Part shown: piece after piece, positions 25,749 through 32,907 of the stretch
Numbering within the stretch: the first letter of the stretch is position 1
Layout of the letters: every line of letters begins with the position of its first letter
Source of the DNA: Sandaracinaceae bacterium
GTDB taxonomy: Bacteria > Myxococcota_A > Polyangia > Polyangiales > Sandaracinaceae
NCBI GenBank assembly: GCA_040218145.1
Contig: JAVJQK010000134.1
Span: forward strand, 49,252-113,251
Direction of reading: 5' to 3'
DNA: 64,000 nt
The notes under the pieces: generated by a model
What the model was told of the DNA's origin: nothing
Seen by the model: only the letters and a program-made list of their open reading frames with translations
The model's database searches: none
Program-made: the position numbers and the translations under genes

Positions 25749-26642
25749 TCAGAAGCGGCAGTCGAGCCCGAGGGCGCCAGGGCCGCACATCGTGGCCGCG
25801 GCCTCCGCCGGGGCGTCACCGCGCTCCGTGAGGGCCGCGATGAGCCACGCGACGCCGAGGCCGAGCGCCACCACGCCGAGGCCGACCGTCAGACCGAGGG
25901 CGACGTCGCGCTGCGTGATGATGTCCGGGCGGTTCACGCAGCCGAAGATGGGCGGATCGGCCGACTCGAGCTCATCACAGCCGCTGAGTTGATCCTGGCT
26001 CGTGATCAGAGCGATGCCGCTCCCGGCGGCCGCGACGGTCGCGAGCACGGTGCCCACGCCGAGGGCGGAAGCGAGAGGAGTGCCGCCGCCGACGCCGAGG
26101 ACGCGCTCGTCGTAGGTCTGGGGCTCGGCTTCCGTCGCGGCGTCGGCATCTGCTTCCGAGTCCGCATCCGCTTCCGCATCCGCGGCCGAGTCCGCATCCG
26201 AGTCCGCATCCGCATCCGCATCCGAGTCCGCATCCGAGTCCGCTTCCGAGTCCGCTTCCGAGTCCGCTTCCGAGTCCGCTTCCGCTTCCGCGGCCGAGTC
26301 CGCTTCCGCTTCCGCGGCCGAGTCCGCTTCCGAGTCCGCTTCCGAGTCCGCTTCCGAGTCCGCTGCCGATCCCGATCCCGATCCCGATCCCGATCCCGCT
26401 CCCGATCCCGGTCCCGATCCCGATCCCGCTGCCGATCCCGCTGCCGATCCCGGTCCCGATCCCGGTCCCGGTCCCGATCCCGATCGCGACCCCGATCCGG
26501 TCCGAGAGCCCGCCTCCGGTCCCGTCCGAGAGTCCGCCCCCGATCCCGGCTCGTCCGCCTCGGCGGAGCCCTCCTGGGCGGTGGCCGAGCCGACGGGCGC
26601 GACGACGACGAGCAGCACCGCCACGAGCCACAGCCTGGCCAT
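25749..26642 (-). CDS. Low-complexity Gly/Ser and Glu/Ala/Asp/Ser membrane protein
   Basis: 297 residues. A signal peptide ([23 protein letters not shown]) is followed by a Gly/Ser/Pro array (about 30-92) and an acidic array of units such as SEADSEAD and ADSDADAD (about 92-175). The C-terminal third is globular, with two hydrophobic helices (about 188-208 and 240-265) and four Cys. The arrays come from 6- and 12-base DNA repeats. Its ATG shares a base with the stop of the upstream lipoprotein gene. The function is unknown; an extended acidic surface linker or calcium-binding stalk is conceivable. Confidence 0.7.
   Translation of the reverse strand: MARLWLVAVLLVVVAPVGSATAQEGSAEADEPGSGADSRTGPEAGSRTGSGSRSGSGPGPGSGPGSAAGSAAGSGSGPGSGAGSGSGSGSGSAADSEADSEADSEADSAAEAEADSAAEAEADSEADSEADSEADSDADSDADADADSDADSAADAEADADSEADADAATEAEPQTYDERVLGVGGGTPLASALGVGTVLATVAAAGSGIALITSQDQLSGCDELESADPPIFGCVNRPDIITQRDVALGLTVGLGVVALGLGVAWLIAALTERGDAPAEAAATMCGPGALGLDCRF
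26140..26520 (-). repeat. Hexanucleotide/dodecanucleotide repeat tract
   Basis: Long run of 6-base units in the plus-strand view: tccgag, tccgca, ttccgc in 26140-26365 and cccgat, cccggt, cccgct in 26366-26500. They code the acidic and the Gly/Ser arrays respectively. The period is a multiple of three, so slippage keeps the frame. It is dense enough to be a likely site of length variation. Confidence 0.85.
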
Positions 26643-26953
26643 CACGGGCCTCCATCGGCGGGGGCGCACTCGCCGGCCGCTTCGCACAAGCCGTCCGGGA
26701 GAGGGTCGTTCTCGACCCGCGCGCAGCCCTTGCCGCCCCAGCGCAGGTCGTGCTCGGCCGGGAGCTGCGCGGGGCAGCGGATCATCGACGCCTGGCGCCG
26801 GGTGTAGAGGCACCACGGCTCGCCTTGTACACGGGCGAACAGGCCGGGGTCGCAGTTGACCAGCTCCGGGCTGGCGCAGCCGGAAACGACCACCGGCCCC
26901 GCCCAGAGAGCGAAAACGACCACCGCGCGCAGAATCAGCCGGCCATGCAGCAC
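26642..26953 (-). CDS. Small Cys-containing lipoprotein
   Basis: 103 residues. The N-terminus [19 protein letters not shown] continues to the lipobox VVSGC (Cys26). The mature part has six further Cys, probably disulfide-bonded in the periplasm, for example NCDPG and AAGECAP near the end. It ends one base into the start of the low-complexity protein gene, so both are coexpressed. No known family was recognised. Confidence 0.65.
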   Translation of the reverse strand: MLHGRLILRAVVVFALWAGPVVVSGCASPELVNCDPGLFARVQGEPWCLYTRRQASMIRCPAQLPAEHDLRWGGKGCARVENDPLPDGLCEAAGECAPADGGP

Positions 26954-27119
26954 GCGAGCAGCCTGCCACCCGGCCGATCATCGGTCCAGCGACGGATTCG
27001 ACCCGCCCAAAGCGACCTTTGACGAATTCTCGGATTGGCCAACTCGTCGCAATTGCAGCCAAAACGTTGCCCGCGCGGGCGTGGTTCGGACGGTTTTTGA
27101 AGAAAGGGGCTTGGCAAAA

Positions 27120-27158
27120 CGTCCAAAGCGCGCACATTCTCTCTGTAAGTCGTCCAAA
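27120..27158 (+). repeat. Direct repeat CGTCCAAA before the sigma-factor gene
   Basis: Two copies of CGTCCAAA at 27120-27127 and 27151-27158, start to start 31 bases (three helical turns). They lie in a comparatively AT-rich leader 20-58 bases before the ATG of the sigma-factor gene. The layout fits a regulator site, but chance is not excluded. Confidence 0.3.
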
Positions 27159-27177
27159 CAGAACTTCGGGGAACATC

Positions 27178-27993
27178 ATGAACACCAAGACCGACCAGCT
27201 CTCGTCCGTAGGCCGCTACATCCGCTCGCTCGGGGAGCGCCCGCCGCTCGAGCCCGAAGAGGAGCGCGAGCTCGCGCGTCGCTGGATCGACGGGGACGAG
27301 CTCGCGGGGCGTCGCATCATCGAGGCGAGCCTCCCGTTCGTGATCCGCGTGGCCAAGGGCTACCGCCGCTGGGGCATCCCGCTCGAGGATCTCATCCAGC
27401 AGGGCAACCTGGGCCTGCTCAAGGCGGCCAAGAAGTTCGACCCGGACAAGGACTGCCGTCTGATCACGTACGCGAGCTACTGGATCCGCGCCGAGATCCG
27501 CGACTACGTCGTCCGCACCTACCGCATCGTGCGCCTCGGCGCGACGGCCACCGAGCGCCGCGCCATCCGCGCCTACCGCCGCAGCGGCGTCGAGGGCCCG
27601 GAGGAGCTGGCCGAGGTCAGCGGCATGCCGCTGAAGCGGGCCAAGAAGCTCTGGCCGCTCCTGACGGCCGGCGAGGTCGCGCTCGACGCGAGTCGCCCCG
27701 ACGGTACGCCCGTGGTCGAGCGTCTCACCGGGACCCAGAGCACGCCCGAGGAGACCGTGGCTCGCGACCACCGCATCCACCGCGTCCGCGCGATGCTGCC
27801 CGAGGTCCTGGCTTCGCTGACCGAGCGCGAGCGTCGCATCGTCGAGGCGCGCATGCTCGCCGACGATCCCTGCACCCTCCGGGAGCTGGGCAAGGAGCTG
27901 GGCGTCTGTCGCGAGCGCGTGCGTCAGCTCGAGGTGCAGGCGCGCGAGAAGCTGCGCGTCGCCTTCGCCGACTACGCCCCGGCCGCGGCCTGA
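27178..27993 (+). CDS. RNA polymerase sigma-32-like factor
   Basis: 271 residues from the ATG at 27178, preceded by CGGGGA; the longer frame to 27019 lies in AT-richer non-coding DNA. Region 1.2/2.1 begins SSVGRYIRSLGE, region 2 has DLIQQGNLGLLKAAKKFDPD and SYWIRAEIRDYVVRTYRIVR, and region 4 is LTERERRIVEARMLADD with the helix-turn-helix TLRELGKELGVCRERVRQLE. The lack of a long region 1.1 and the size place it in the RpoH-like group (heat-shock or development-type sigma factors in myxobacteria). Its long AT-rich leader (27000-27177) may carry its regulation. It overlaps the 3' end of rlmE by 22 bases on the other strand. Confidence 0.88.
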   Translation: MNTKTDQLSSVGRYIRSLGERPPLEPEEERELARRWIDGDELAGRRIIEASLPFVIRVAKGYRRWGIPLEDLIQQGNLGLLKAAKKFDPDKDCRLITYASYWIRAEIRDYVVRTYRIVRLGATATERRAIRAYRRSGVEGPEELAEVSGMPLKRAKKLWPLLTAGEVALDASRPDGTPVVERLTGTQSTPEETVARDHRIHRVRAMLPEVLASLTERERRIVEARMLADDPCTLRELGKELGVCRERVRQLEVQAREKLRVAFADYAPAAA

Positions 27994-28622
27994 TCGTCGG
28001 GGTCCGGGTCTGGAGCACCCTCTGCGGCGCGGAAGCCGAGCCCGCAGATGAAGATCTCGTAGCTCTCGTTCCGCGTGGCCTTCGGCTTGACCACCTTGAC
28101 CTTCTCGAAGCGCGCGGCCACCGCGGCCCGCGCCTGCTCGAAGTCTCCGCCCTGGAAGATCTTCGCGACGAATGATCCGCCCGGCGTGAGCACACCGACC
28201 GCGACCTCGAGCGCCTGCATGAAGAGCTCGAAGCTGCGCGCCTGGTCGGTGAAGCGATGGCCCGTCGTCGACGGAGCCATGTCGCTCATCACCACGTCCC
28301 AGGCCCCCGCGCCGCCGAAGTCGTCCGCGCTCATCTCGAGGAGATCGCCCTGGACGATCTCCGCGTTCTCGGGGAGCGCGCCGCGGAAGGGCTGGAGGTC
28401 CACGCCGAAGACCTTGCCCTCGCGCTGGACCTTCTCGGCCGCGTAGCTCGTCCAGGACCCCGGGAACGCGCCGAGATCGAGCACCCTCGCGCCGCGGCGC
28501 AGGATGCCCGTCTTCTCGTCGATCTCCTCGAGCTTGTAAACGCTTCGGGCGGCGTAGCCCTCGCGTTTGGCCCGCCGCCCGTAGGAGTCCTGATGTCGGC
28601 GCTTCCGTCGGGAGCGCGCCAC
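27972..28622 (-). CDS. rlmE: 23S rRNA 2'-O-methyltransferase RlmE (FtsJ/RrmJ)
   Basis: 216 residues. It methylates the ribose of U2552 in the ribosomal A loop with SAM. The K-D-K-E tetrad is visible as Lys30 (RSVYKLEEID), Asp114 (MSDMAPSTTG), Lys154 (FVAKIFQG) and Glu189 (SYEIFICG). The SAM motif is VLDLGAFPGSW. The acidic Ala/Asp/Pro tail from 200 on is extra. It lies seven bases after rplC in the same direction, so the two are probably cotranscribed, a ribosome-assembly pairing. Confidence 0.94.
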   Translation of the reverse strand: MARSRRKRRHQDSYGRRAKREGYAARSVYKLEEIDEKTGILRRGARVLDLGAFPGSWTSYAAEKVQREGKVFGVDLQPFRGALPENAEIVQGDLLEMSADDFGGAGAWDVVMSDMAPSTTGHRFTDQARSFELFMQALEVAVGVLTPGGSFVAKIFQGGDFEQARAAVAARFEKVKVVKPKATRNESYEIFICGLGFRAAEGAPDPDPDDQAAAGA

Positions 28623-28629
28623 GATCTTC

Positions 28630-29307
28630 TCAGGCCTCCGCGACCTTGCCGCGGTTCTTCTTCTTCACCGCGCCGCGGACCGTGATGTAGCCGTTGCGGG
28701 GGCCGGGCACGCCGCCCTCGACCAGGAGCAGACCCTCGTCGTCCATCACGCGCGCGATGGGCAGGTTGAGGATGGTGACCCGCTCGTCGCCGTACTGGCC
28801 GGGCATCTTCACGCCGGGGAGCACGCGGCCGGGGGTCATGTTCGCGCCGATGGAGCCGCCGTGACGCTTGTACTCGTGCGTGCCGTGACCGACGGTGCCG
28901 GCGCCGGCGAAGTTCCAGCGCTTCATGACGCCGGTGAAGCCGCGGCCCTTGGTCTGGCCCGAGACGTCCACGAACTGGCCCTCACTGAAGAGGTCGCTCG
29001 GCTTGAGCGCCTGACCGACCTCGAACGTGGCCACGTCCTCGGCCGAGAGGCGGAACTCGCGGACGACCTTCTTGGCCGACACGCCGGCCTTGTCGAAGAA
29101 GCCCTTCTCGGGCTTGTTGACCAGCTTCTCGCGCTTGTCCTCGAAGCCGAGGATGAGGGCCGAGTAGCCGTCCTTCTCCGCCGTGCGCTTGCCGAGCACG
29201 GTGCATCCACCGACCTTGAGCACCGTCACGCGGACGACGTCTCCGTCTTCGTTGAAAAGCTGAGTGTTTCCGAGCTTCTTGCCGATGAGGCCGGGATGCG
29301 TGTTCAT
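28630..29307 (-). CDS. rplC: 50S ribosomal protein L3
   Basis: 225 residues, slightly longer than most L3 (about 205-215). Typical segments are GLIGKKLGNTQLF at the start, GQTKGRGFTGVMKRWNFAG at about 118-136, HGGSIGANMTPGRVLPG, KMPGQYGDERVTILNLPI and GGVPGPRNGYITVRGAVK. L3 binds domain VI of 23S rRNA early in assembly. It is unusual that the gene stands alone with rlmE rather than in the S10 operon with rplD, rplW and rplB. Its own near-consensus promoter lies 35-60 bases upstream. Confidence 0.95.
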   Translation of the reverse strand: MNTHPGLIGKKLGNTQLFNEDGDVVRVTVLKVGGCTVLGKRTAEKDGYSALILGFEDKREKLVNKPEKGFFDKAGVSAKKVVREFRLSAEDVATFEVGQALKPSDLFSEGQFVDVSGQTKGRGFTGVMKRWNFAGAGTVGHGTHEYKRHGGSIGANMTPGRVLPGVKMPGQYGDERVTILNLPIARVMDDEGLLLVEGGVPGPRNGYITVRGAVKKKNRGKVAEA

Positions 29308-29511
29308 GGGGTACCTGTGCTCACTGCGAAAAAGACGCCGAAGGATAGAGACGCAGCCTTCTGCGTCAAGGCCCGCCCGGTCCGAGAGTCGGGGTCCAGG
29401 GCGATCCGGGGGACGCGCGCGACCCCGGAGATCCGGCCGGTCGCAGCGGGACGCGCACCATGACGCGGGGGCGCGCCAGGCGCAAGCGCGAAACAGAGGG
29501 CTCCCGCGAGA
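29308..29511. other. Intergenic region before rplC
   Basis: 204 bases between the exported-protein gene (ends 29512) and rplC (starts 29307), both leftward. It holds the rplC promoter at 29342-29369. The rest (29370-29511) is GC-rich with no recognised gene or terminator. Confidence 0.5.
29342..29369 (-). promoter_or_regulatory. Sigma-70 promoter of rplC
   Basis: On the minus strand TTGACG (29364-29369) is followed after 16 bases by TATCCT (29342-29347). This gives a start about 28 bases before the ATG at 29307. An AGGT element then lies near the start codon. The inverted repeat CGCAG...CTGCG in the spacer could be an operator. Confidence 0.65.
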
Positions 29512-29829
29512 TCACGCGTCGGGGAGAACGACCACCCGGCGGGCCACGTCCCGCACGCGCCCGGACCCGCTCACCTGGAGCTGGACGCGCACGCGCTGGC
29601 CGGGGCGCAGGTCCCGCGCGGCGCCGGGCCGTCCCCGGATCACGAACAGGGTCTGGGGGTTCCAGCGCACGCGTCGCTCGCGATCTCCGACCGGCTCGAC
29701 GCGGATGACGAGGGTGCGCGACGCGGTGTCCATCGCCGCGATCGGGCCGACGACCTCGGCCGACTGCGCCTCGGCGACGCTCCCCAACACGACGAGCGCG
29801 GCGACGACCACGAGGAGCCCACGTCTCAT
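29512..29829 (-). CDS. Small exported protein, beta-rich
   Basis: 105 residues. A signal peptide MRRGLLVVVAALVVLGSVAEA (cleavage before QSAEV) is followed by an approximately 80-residue beta-rich domain: VVGPIAAMDTASRTLVIRVE, then RPGQRVRVQLQVSG. This strand pattern resembles OB-like or DUF5666-type periplasmic domains, without firm assignment. The ATG overlaps the stop of the HEAT gene by four bases (29826-29829), so it is coupled to that gene. Confidence 0.6.
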   Translation of the reverse strand: MRRGLLVVVAALVVLGSVAEAQSAEVVGPIAAMDTASRTLVIRVEPVGDRERRVRWNPQTLFVIRGRPGAARDLRPGQRVRVQLQVSGSGRVRDVARRVVVLPDA

Positions 29830-30893
29830 GAGGCGCTCGCGGTCTGCTCGAGCAGCTCCAGCGCCCGCTCCCCCGCCTCGTCGTCCCGCAGAGCCAGGGT
29901 CCGCAGCCCGGCGTACGCGGTGTCGCTCTCGGGGGCGAGCTTGGCGAGCGCCTCGGCGAGCACCACCGGATCGGTCCCGCGCGGACGCCTCGCGAGCGCG
30001 GCCAGCTCCGGGGCGAGCTCGGTCGCTCGCAGCTCGCCCACGAGCTGCACCGCGTAGCTGCGCGCGTCCCAGCGGAGCGCGCCGAGGACGCCGCGGAGCG
30101 CGGGCACGCCCCGCTCGTCGCCGAGTCGGACGAGCGCGGCGGCGGCGGCGGCCTTGAAGGCGAGCGGCTTGAGGAACGAGCCAGCCAGCCGCGCCAGGGG
30201 CTCGCGGGCCTCGGCCGCCTTCAGCTCCCCGAGCGCCCAGGCCGCCTCGAGGCAACGATCGCGATCGTCCAGCGCGACGATCAGCTGCGGAACGCCGCGC
30301 GCGTCGCCCAGCCGCGCCAGCCCGATCGCCGCGCCGCGGGCCACGTGCGGGGCGTCGTCGTCGAGGAGCGCGGCCAGGGTCTCGGCCGCGCGCGGATCCT
30401 CGAGCGCGCCGAGCGCGTCCGCGAGGTGAGCCCGCACCTCGGTGTCCGGGTCGTCGACGCGGACGGAGAGCGCCTCGGCCGCCTCGTCGGGGGCGAGCAG
30501 CGCGATGGAGGCGACGGCCTGGAAGCGGACCTCCGGGCGATCGCTCGCGAGCGCCTCCTTCAAGGCGGGCAGGGCGGCGCGGTCGCCCAGCTCGGCCGCG
30601 GCGATGAGCGCGACCTGTCGCACGGTGGGGTCCCCGTCCTCGAAGCGCGCGAGGATGGCGTCCAACGCCGTGGCGTCCTTCGTGCGCGCGAGGCTGGCCA
30701 TCGCCTGAGCGCGCACCGCGCCGCTCCGATCCTCGAGCATCGCGCGCAGCGCGGCGCGGGCCTCCTCGACGCGATCCGTGGGCGCGTCGCCCAGCCGCTC
30801 GGCCGCCGCCGCGCGGAGCGTCGGGTCCTTGGCCCGCACGTCTCGGAGCGCCGCGTCGAAGTTGGGGCGGAGCGGCGGGAAGAGCCGCATCAC
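29826..30893 (-). CDS. HEAT-repeat protein
   Basis: 355 residues made almost wholly of HEAT repeats of about 31 residues, from about 25 to 350 (units such as DPTVRQVALIAAAELGDRAA and DPDTEVRAHLADALGALEDP). There is no signal, membrane helix or catalytic motif. Such alpha solenoids act as protein-binding scaffolds; phycobilin-lyase-type members share the repeat but are not implied here. Start is ATG 30893 (ATG 30890 equally possible), overlapping the holB stop by ATGA. Confidence 0.8.
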   Translation of the reverse strand: MMRLFPPLRPNFDAALRDVRAKDPTLRAAAAERLGDAPTDRVEEARAALRAMLEDRSGAVRAQAMASLARTKDATALDAILARFEDGDPTVRQVALIAAAELGDRAALPALKEALASDRPEVRFQAVASIALLAPDEAAEALSVRVDDPDTEVRAHLADALGALEDPRAAETLAALLDDDAPHVARGAAIGLARLGDARGVPQLIVALDDRDRCLEAAWALGELKAAEAREPLARLAGSFLKPLAFKAAAAAALVRLGDERGVPALRGVLGALRWDARSYAVQLVGELRATELAPELAALARRPRGTDPVVLAEALAKLAPESDTAYAGLRTLALRDDEAGERALELLEQTASAS

Positions 30894-31870
30894 ACGCGCG
30901 CGCCGTAGATGAGCGAGTCGACGACGATCTGCGCGTTGCCGTTGCGCTCGAGCGCGACGAGCGCCTCCTGGATCATCTCGACCCGCTCGGCCGCCTTGCG
31001 CGCGCCCACCCGCTCGGCGCGCTCGCGGATGACGTCGGCGCGGTGACGGAAGGCGAGCCGCTCGTCTCCCAGCCCGAGGGCGGCCGCGGCCACGTCCCGG
31101 TAGAAGGTCACGAGCGCCTCGAGCACCACGCGGAGCTCGGCCTCGCCGCGGACGAGGTCCTCCGAGGCGCGCACCATCTCGCCGGGCTTGCCCACCGTGC
31201 AGACCTCGTCGAGCGCGAGCGCGGCGTCGAGCAGCTCGGTCGCGCCGCCCTCCGCCAGAGCGAGGGCGCGATCGGCGCGGCCATCGGCCAGCGCGATCGC
31301 CGGGCCGCGCGCCTCCTCGTCGAGATCGTGGGCGGCGAGGATGTCGTCGAGGACGGGCGCGGGCAGGCGCCCGAAGCGCACCCGCTGGCAGCGCGAGCGG
31401 ATGGTGGGGAGCAGTCGATCGGGCCGCTCGCTCAGCAGGATGAAGTGCACGCCGCGGCGCGGCTCCTCGAGCGTCTTGAGGAGCGCGTTGGCCGACTCGG
31501 GCGGGTGCTCGGGAAAGGAGACGTCGGCCTCGGGGAAGATCAGGAACGCCGCCTTGGCCTCGAAGGGCGCGAACTGCGCGACGGGCAAGATCTCCTGGCG
31601 GAGCGTCTCGACCGCGATGTTGCGCTTGCCCTCGGCGCGCGGCTCGAAGATCCGGACGTCGGGGTGGGTGCCCGCGCTGATGCGAGCGCGCGCCTTGTCG
31701 TCCGCGCCGATGACCCGCTCGGCCAGCGCCCGCGCGGCGAGCTGCTTGCCCACGCCGCTCGGCCCCTCGAAGAGGTAGGCCGACGCGACCCGGTCGGTGG
31801 CCACCGCGCGCTCGAGGATGTCGACGGCGGTCTTCTGCGCCCGCACGCCCGCGAAGCGGTCGGCGCTCAC
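30890..31870 (-). CDS. holB: DNA polymerase III delta-prime subunit
   Basis: 326 residues from a GTG at 31870 that overlaps the TetR stop. It is part of the clamp loader. The Walker-A-like loop is GPSGVGKQ at 36-43, followed by ANALLKTLEEPRRG and the sensor/SRC motif TIRSRCQRV. The Cys-rich zinc module found between the Walker A loop and the THPD segment in E. coli delta-prime and tau is missing; that stretch has no Cys. The non-consensus GKQ loop fits a subunit that does not hydrolyse ATP. Neighbours suggest no replication operon: a TetR gene precedes and a HEAT gene follows. Confidence 0.88.
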   Translation of the reverse strand: MSADRFAGVRAQKTAVDILERAVATDRVASAYLFEGPSGVGKQLAARALAERVIGADDKARARISAGTHPDVRIFEPRAEGKRNIAVETLRQEILPVAQFAPFEAKAAFLIFPEADVSFPEHPPESANALLKTLEEPRRGVHFILLSERPDRLLPTIRSRCQRVRFGRLPAPVLDDILAAHDLDEEARGPAIALADGRADRALALAEGGATELLDAALALDEVCTVGKPGEMVRASEDLVRGEAELRVVLEALVTFYRDVAAAALGLGDERLAFRHRADVIRERAERVGARKAAERVEMIQEALVALERNGNAQIVVDSLIYGARV

Positions 31871-32481
31871 GCCGTCATCCCCTTGGGCAGCTCGAAGAGC
31901 GCGCCCGCGATGAGCTCGACCGACTTGACCAGCTCGTCCGCGTCGATGACGTCGGGGTCGACGAAGACCTGCAGCACCAGCCCGTCCAGCAGCCCGAGGA
32001 GCAGACGCGGGATCAGCGCCGCGTCGACGCGCGGGTGGATGCCGAAGGCCGAGAGCACGCCGACGAGGTGCTCGGCCGTCTGCGCGGAGGCGAAGCGGTA
32101 GTAGCCCGCCAGCTGCGGGCGGAGGCTCTCGTCGTGCAGGGCCTGCGCGAGCAGATCGGCCACGACCGCGACCTCGTCGCTGCGGCTCACCCGCACCGCC
32201 CAGAGCTCGCGGACCGCGCTCCGCAAGGCGTCGAGGGGGTTCTGTCCCCCCGACTGCCAGGCCGCCATGGTGCGCTGCGCGACCGCGTCGGTGGCCGTCT
32301 CGAGCACCTTGGACACCAGCTCCTCCTTGGTGGGGAAGTGGTAGTGGACGGCGCCCTTCGACATGCCCGCCTCCTTGGCGATGTCGTTGAGGCTGGTGCG
32401 CGCGTAGCCCTGCCGGGCGATGACCCGGGTGGCCGCGGCGACGATCTGTGCCGCGCTGATCGCCGACTTCTTGTAGCGCAT
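31867..32481 (-). CDS. TetR-family transcriptional regulator
   Basis: 204 residues from the ATG at 32481 (MRYKKSAISAAQIVAAA). The DNA-binding helix-turn-helix lies at about 29-48 (TSLNDIAKEAGMSKGAVHYH), followed by the usual F-P-T-KEELV. The C-terminal ligand domain (about 60-200) is hydrophobic and unassigned. A sequence-related lipid or drug ligand cannot be predicted. It probably regulates its own coupled genes, holB and the HEAT protein, or distant ones. No clear palindromic operator was found upstream. Confidence 0.9.
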   Translation of the reverse strand: MRYKKSAISAAQIVAAATRVIARQGYARTSLNDIAKEAGMSKGAVHYHFPTKEELVSKVLETATDAVAQRTMAAWQSGGQNPLDALRSAVRELWAVRVSRSDEVAVVADLLAQALHDESLRPQLAGYYRFASAQTAEHLVGVLSAFGIHPRVDAALIPRLLLGLLDGLVLQVFVDPDVIDADELVKSVELIAGALFELPKGMTA

Positions 32482-32504
32482 GCGCCTGCTCGCGAGCGCT
32501 GCCG

Positions 32505-32813
32505 CTACTCCATCGACGGCGGGACGTAGTCCGGGTCGGGCTGGCAGCTGCTCTCCATCACGCCCTCGACGCGCTGGCAGCGGAAGCCCTCTTCGCAGTC
32601 CGCCTGGATCTCGCAGATCGTGCGGCAGAAGAAGTTGTTCTCGTTCGGCGCGCCAGGCGGCTCCGTGGTCTCGCTGTTCTCGGGGGTGCAGATCGCCCCG
32701 TCCACGCAGTCGTTCCTTGCCGGGCCGCCCGCGCAATTCTGTCCAACCTCACCCGGGCCACAAGCCACGAGGAGGAGACCCAGCGCACCCACGATCATCG
32801 AGAGCCGTCGCAT
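32505..32813 (-). CDS. Small Cys-rich lipoprotein
   Basis: 102 residues. Start is the ATG at 32813, preceded by the strong ribosome site GGAGGT. The signal ends in the lipobox LLVAC (Cys18). The mature part has ten or so Cys spaced like a small disulfide-rich domain (NCAGG, DCVDGAICTP, FFCRTICEI, DCEEGFRCQ, SSCQPD). The pattern resembles the Dickkopf/EGF-like Cys-rich repeats common in myxobacterial surface lipoproteins. Function unknown. Confidence 0.75.
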   Translation of the reverse strand: MRRLSMIVGALGLLLVACGPGEVGQNCAGGPARNDCVDGAICTPENSETTEPPGAPNENNFFCRTICEIQADCEEGFRCQRVEGVMESSCQPDPDYVPPSME

Positions 32814-32907
32814 CCTGACCTCCGGAAGGGCGGACCGTAGAAGAAGCGGCCTGCACCCGCAAGGTCGGCGTGCCCTGGAACGGTGGGCGGGGTAAGAAGG
32901 CGCCGCA

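Noticed and set aside
26140..26520. CRISPR-like array
   Set aside because: The repeats are 6-12 bases without unique spacers, lie in frame in a coding gene, and no cas genes are present. The same holds for 18508-18626 and 19200-19510.
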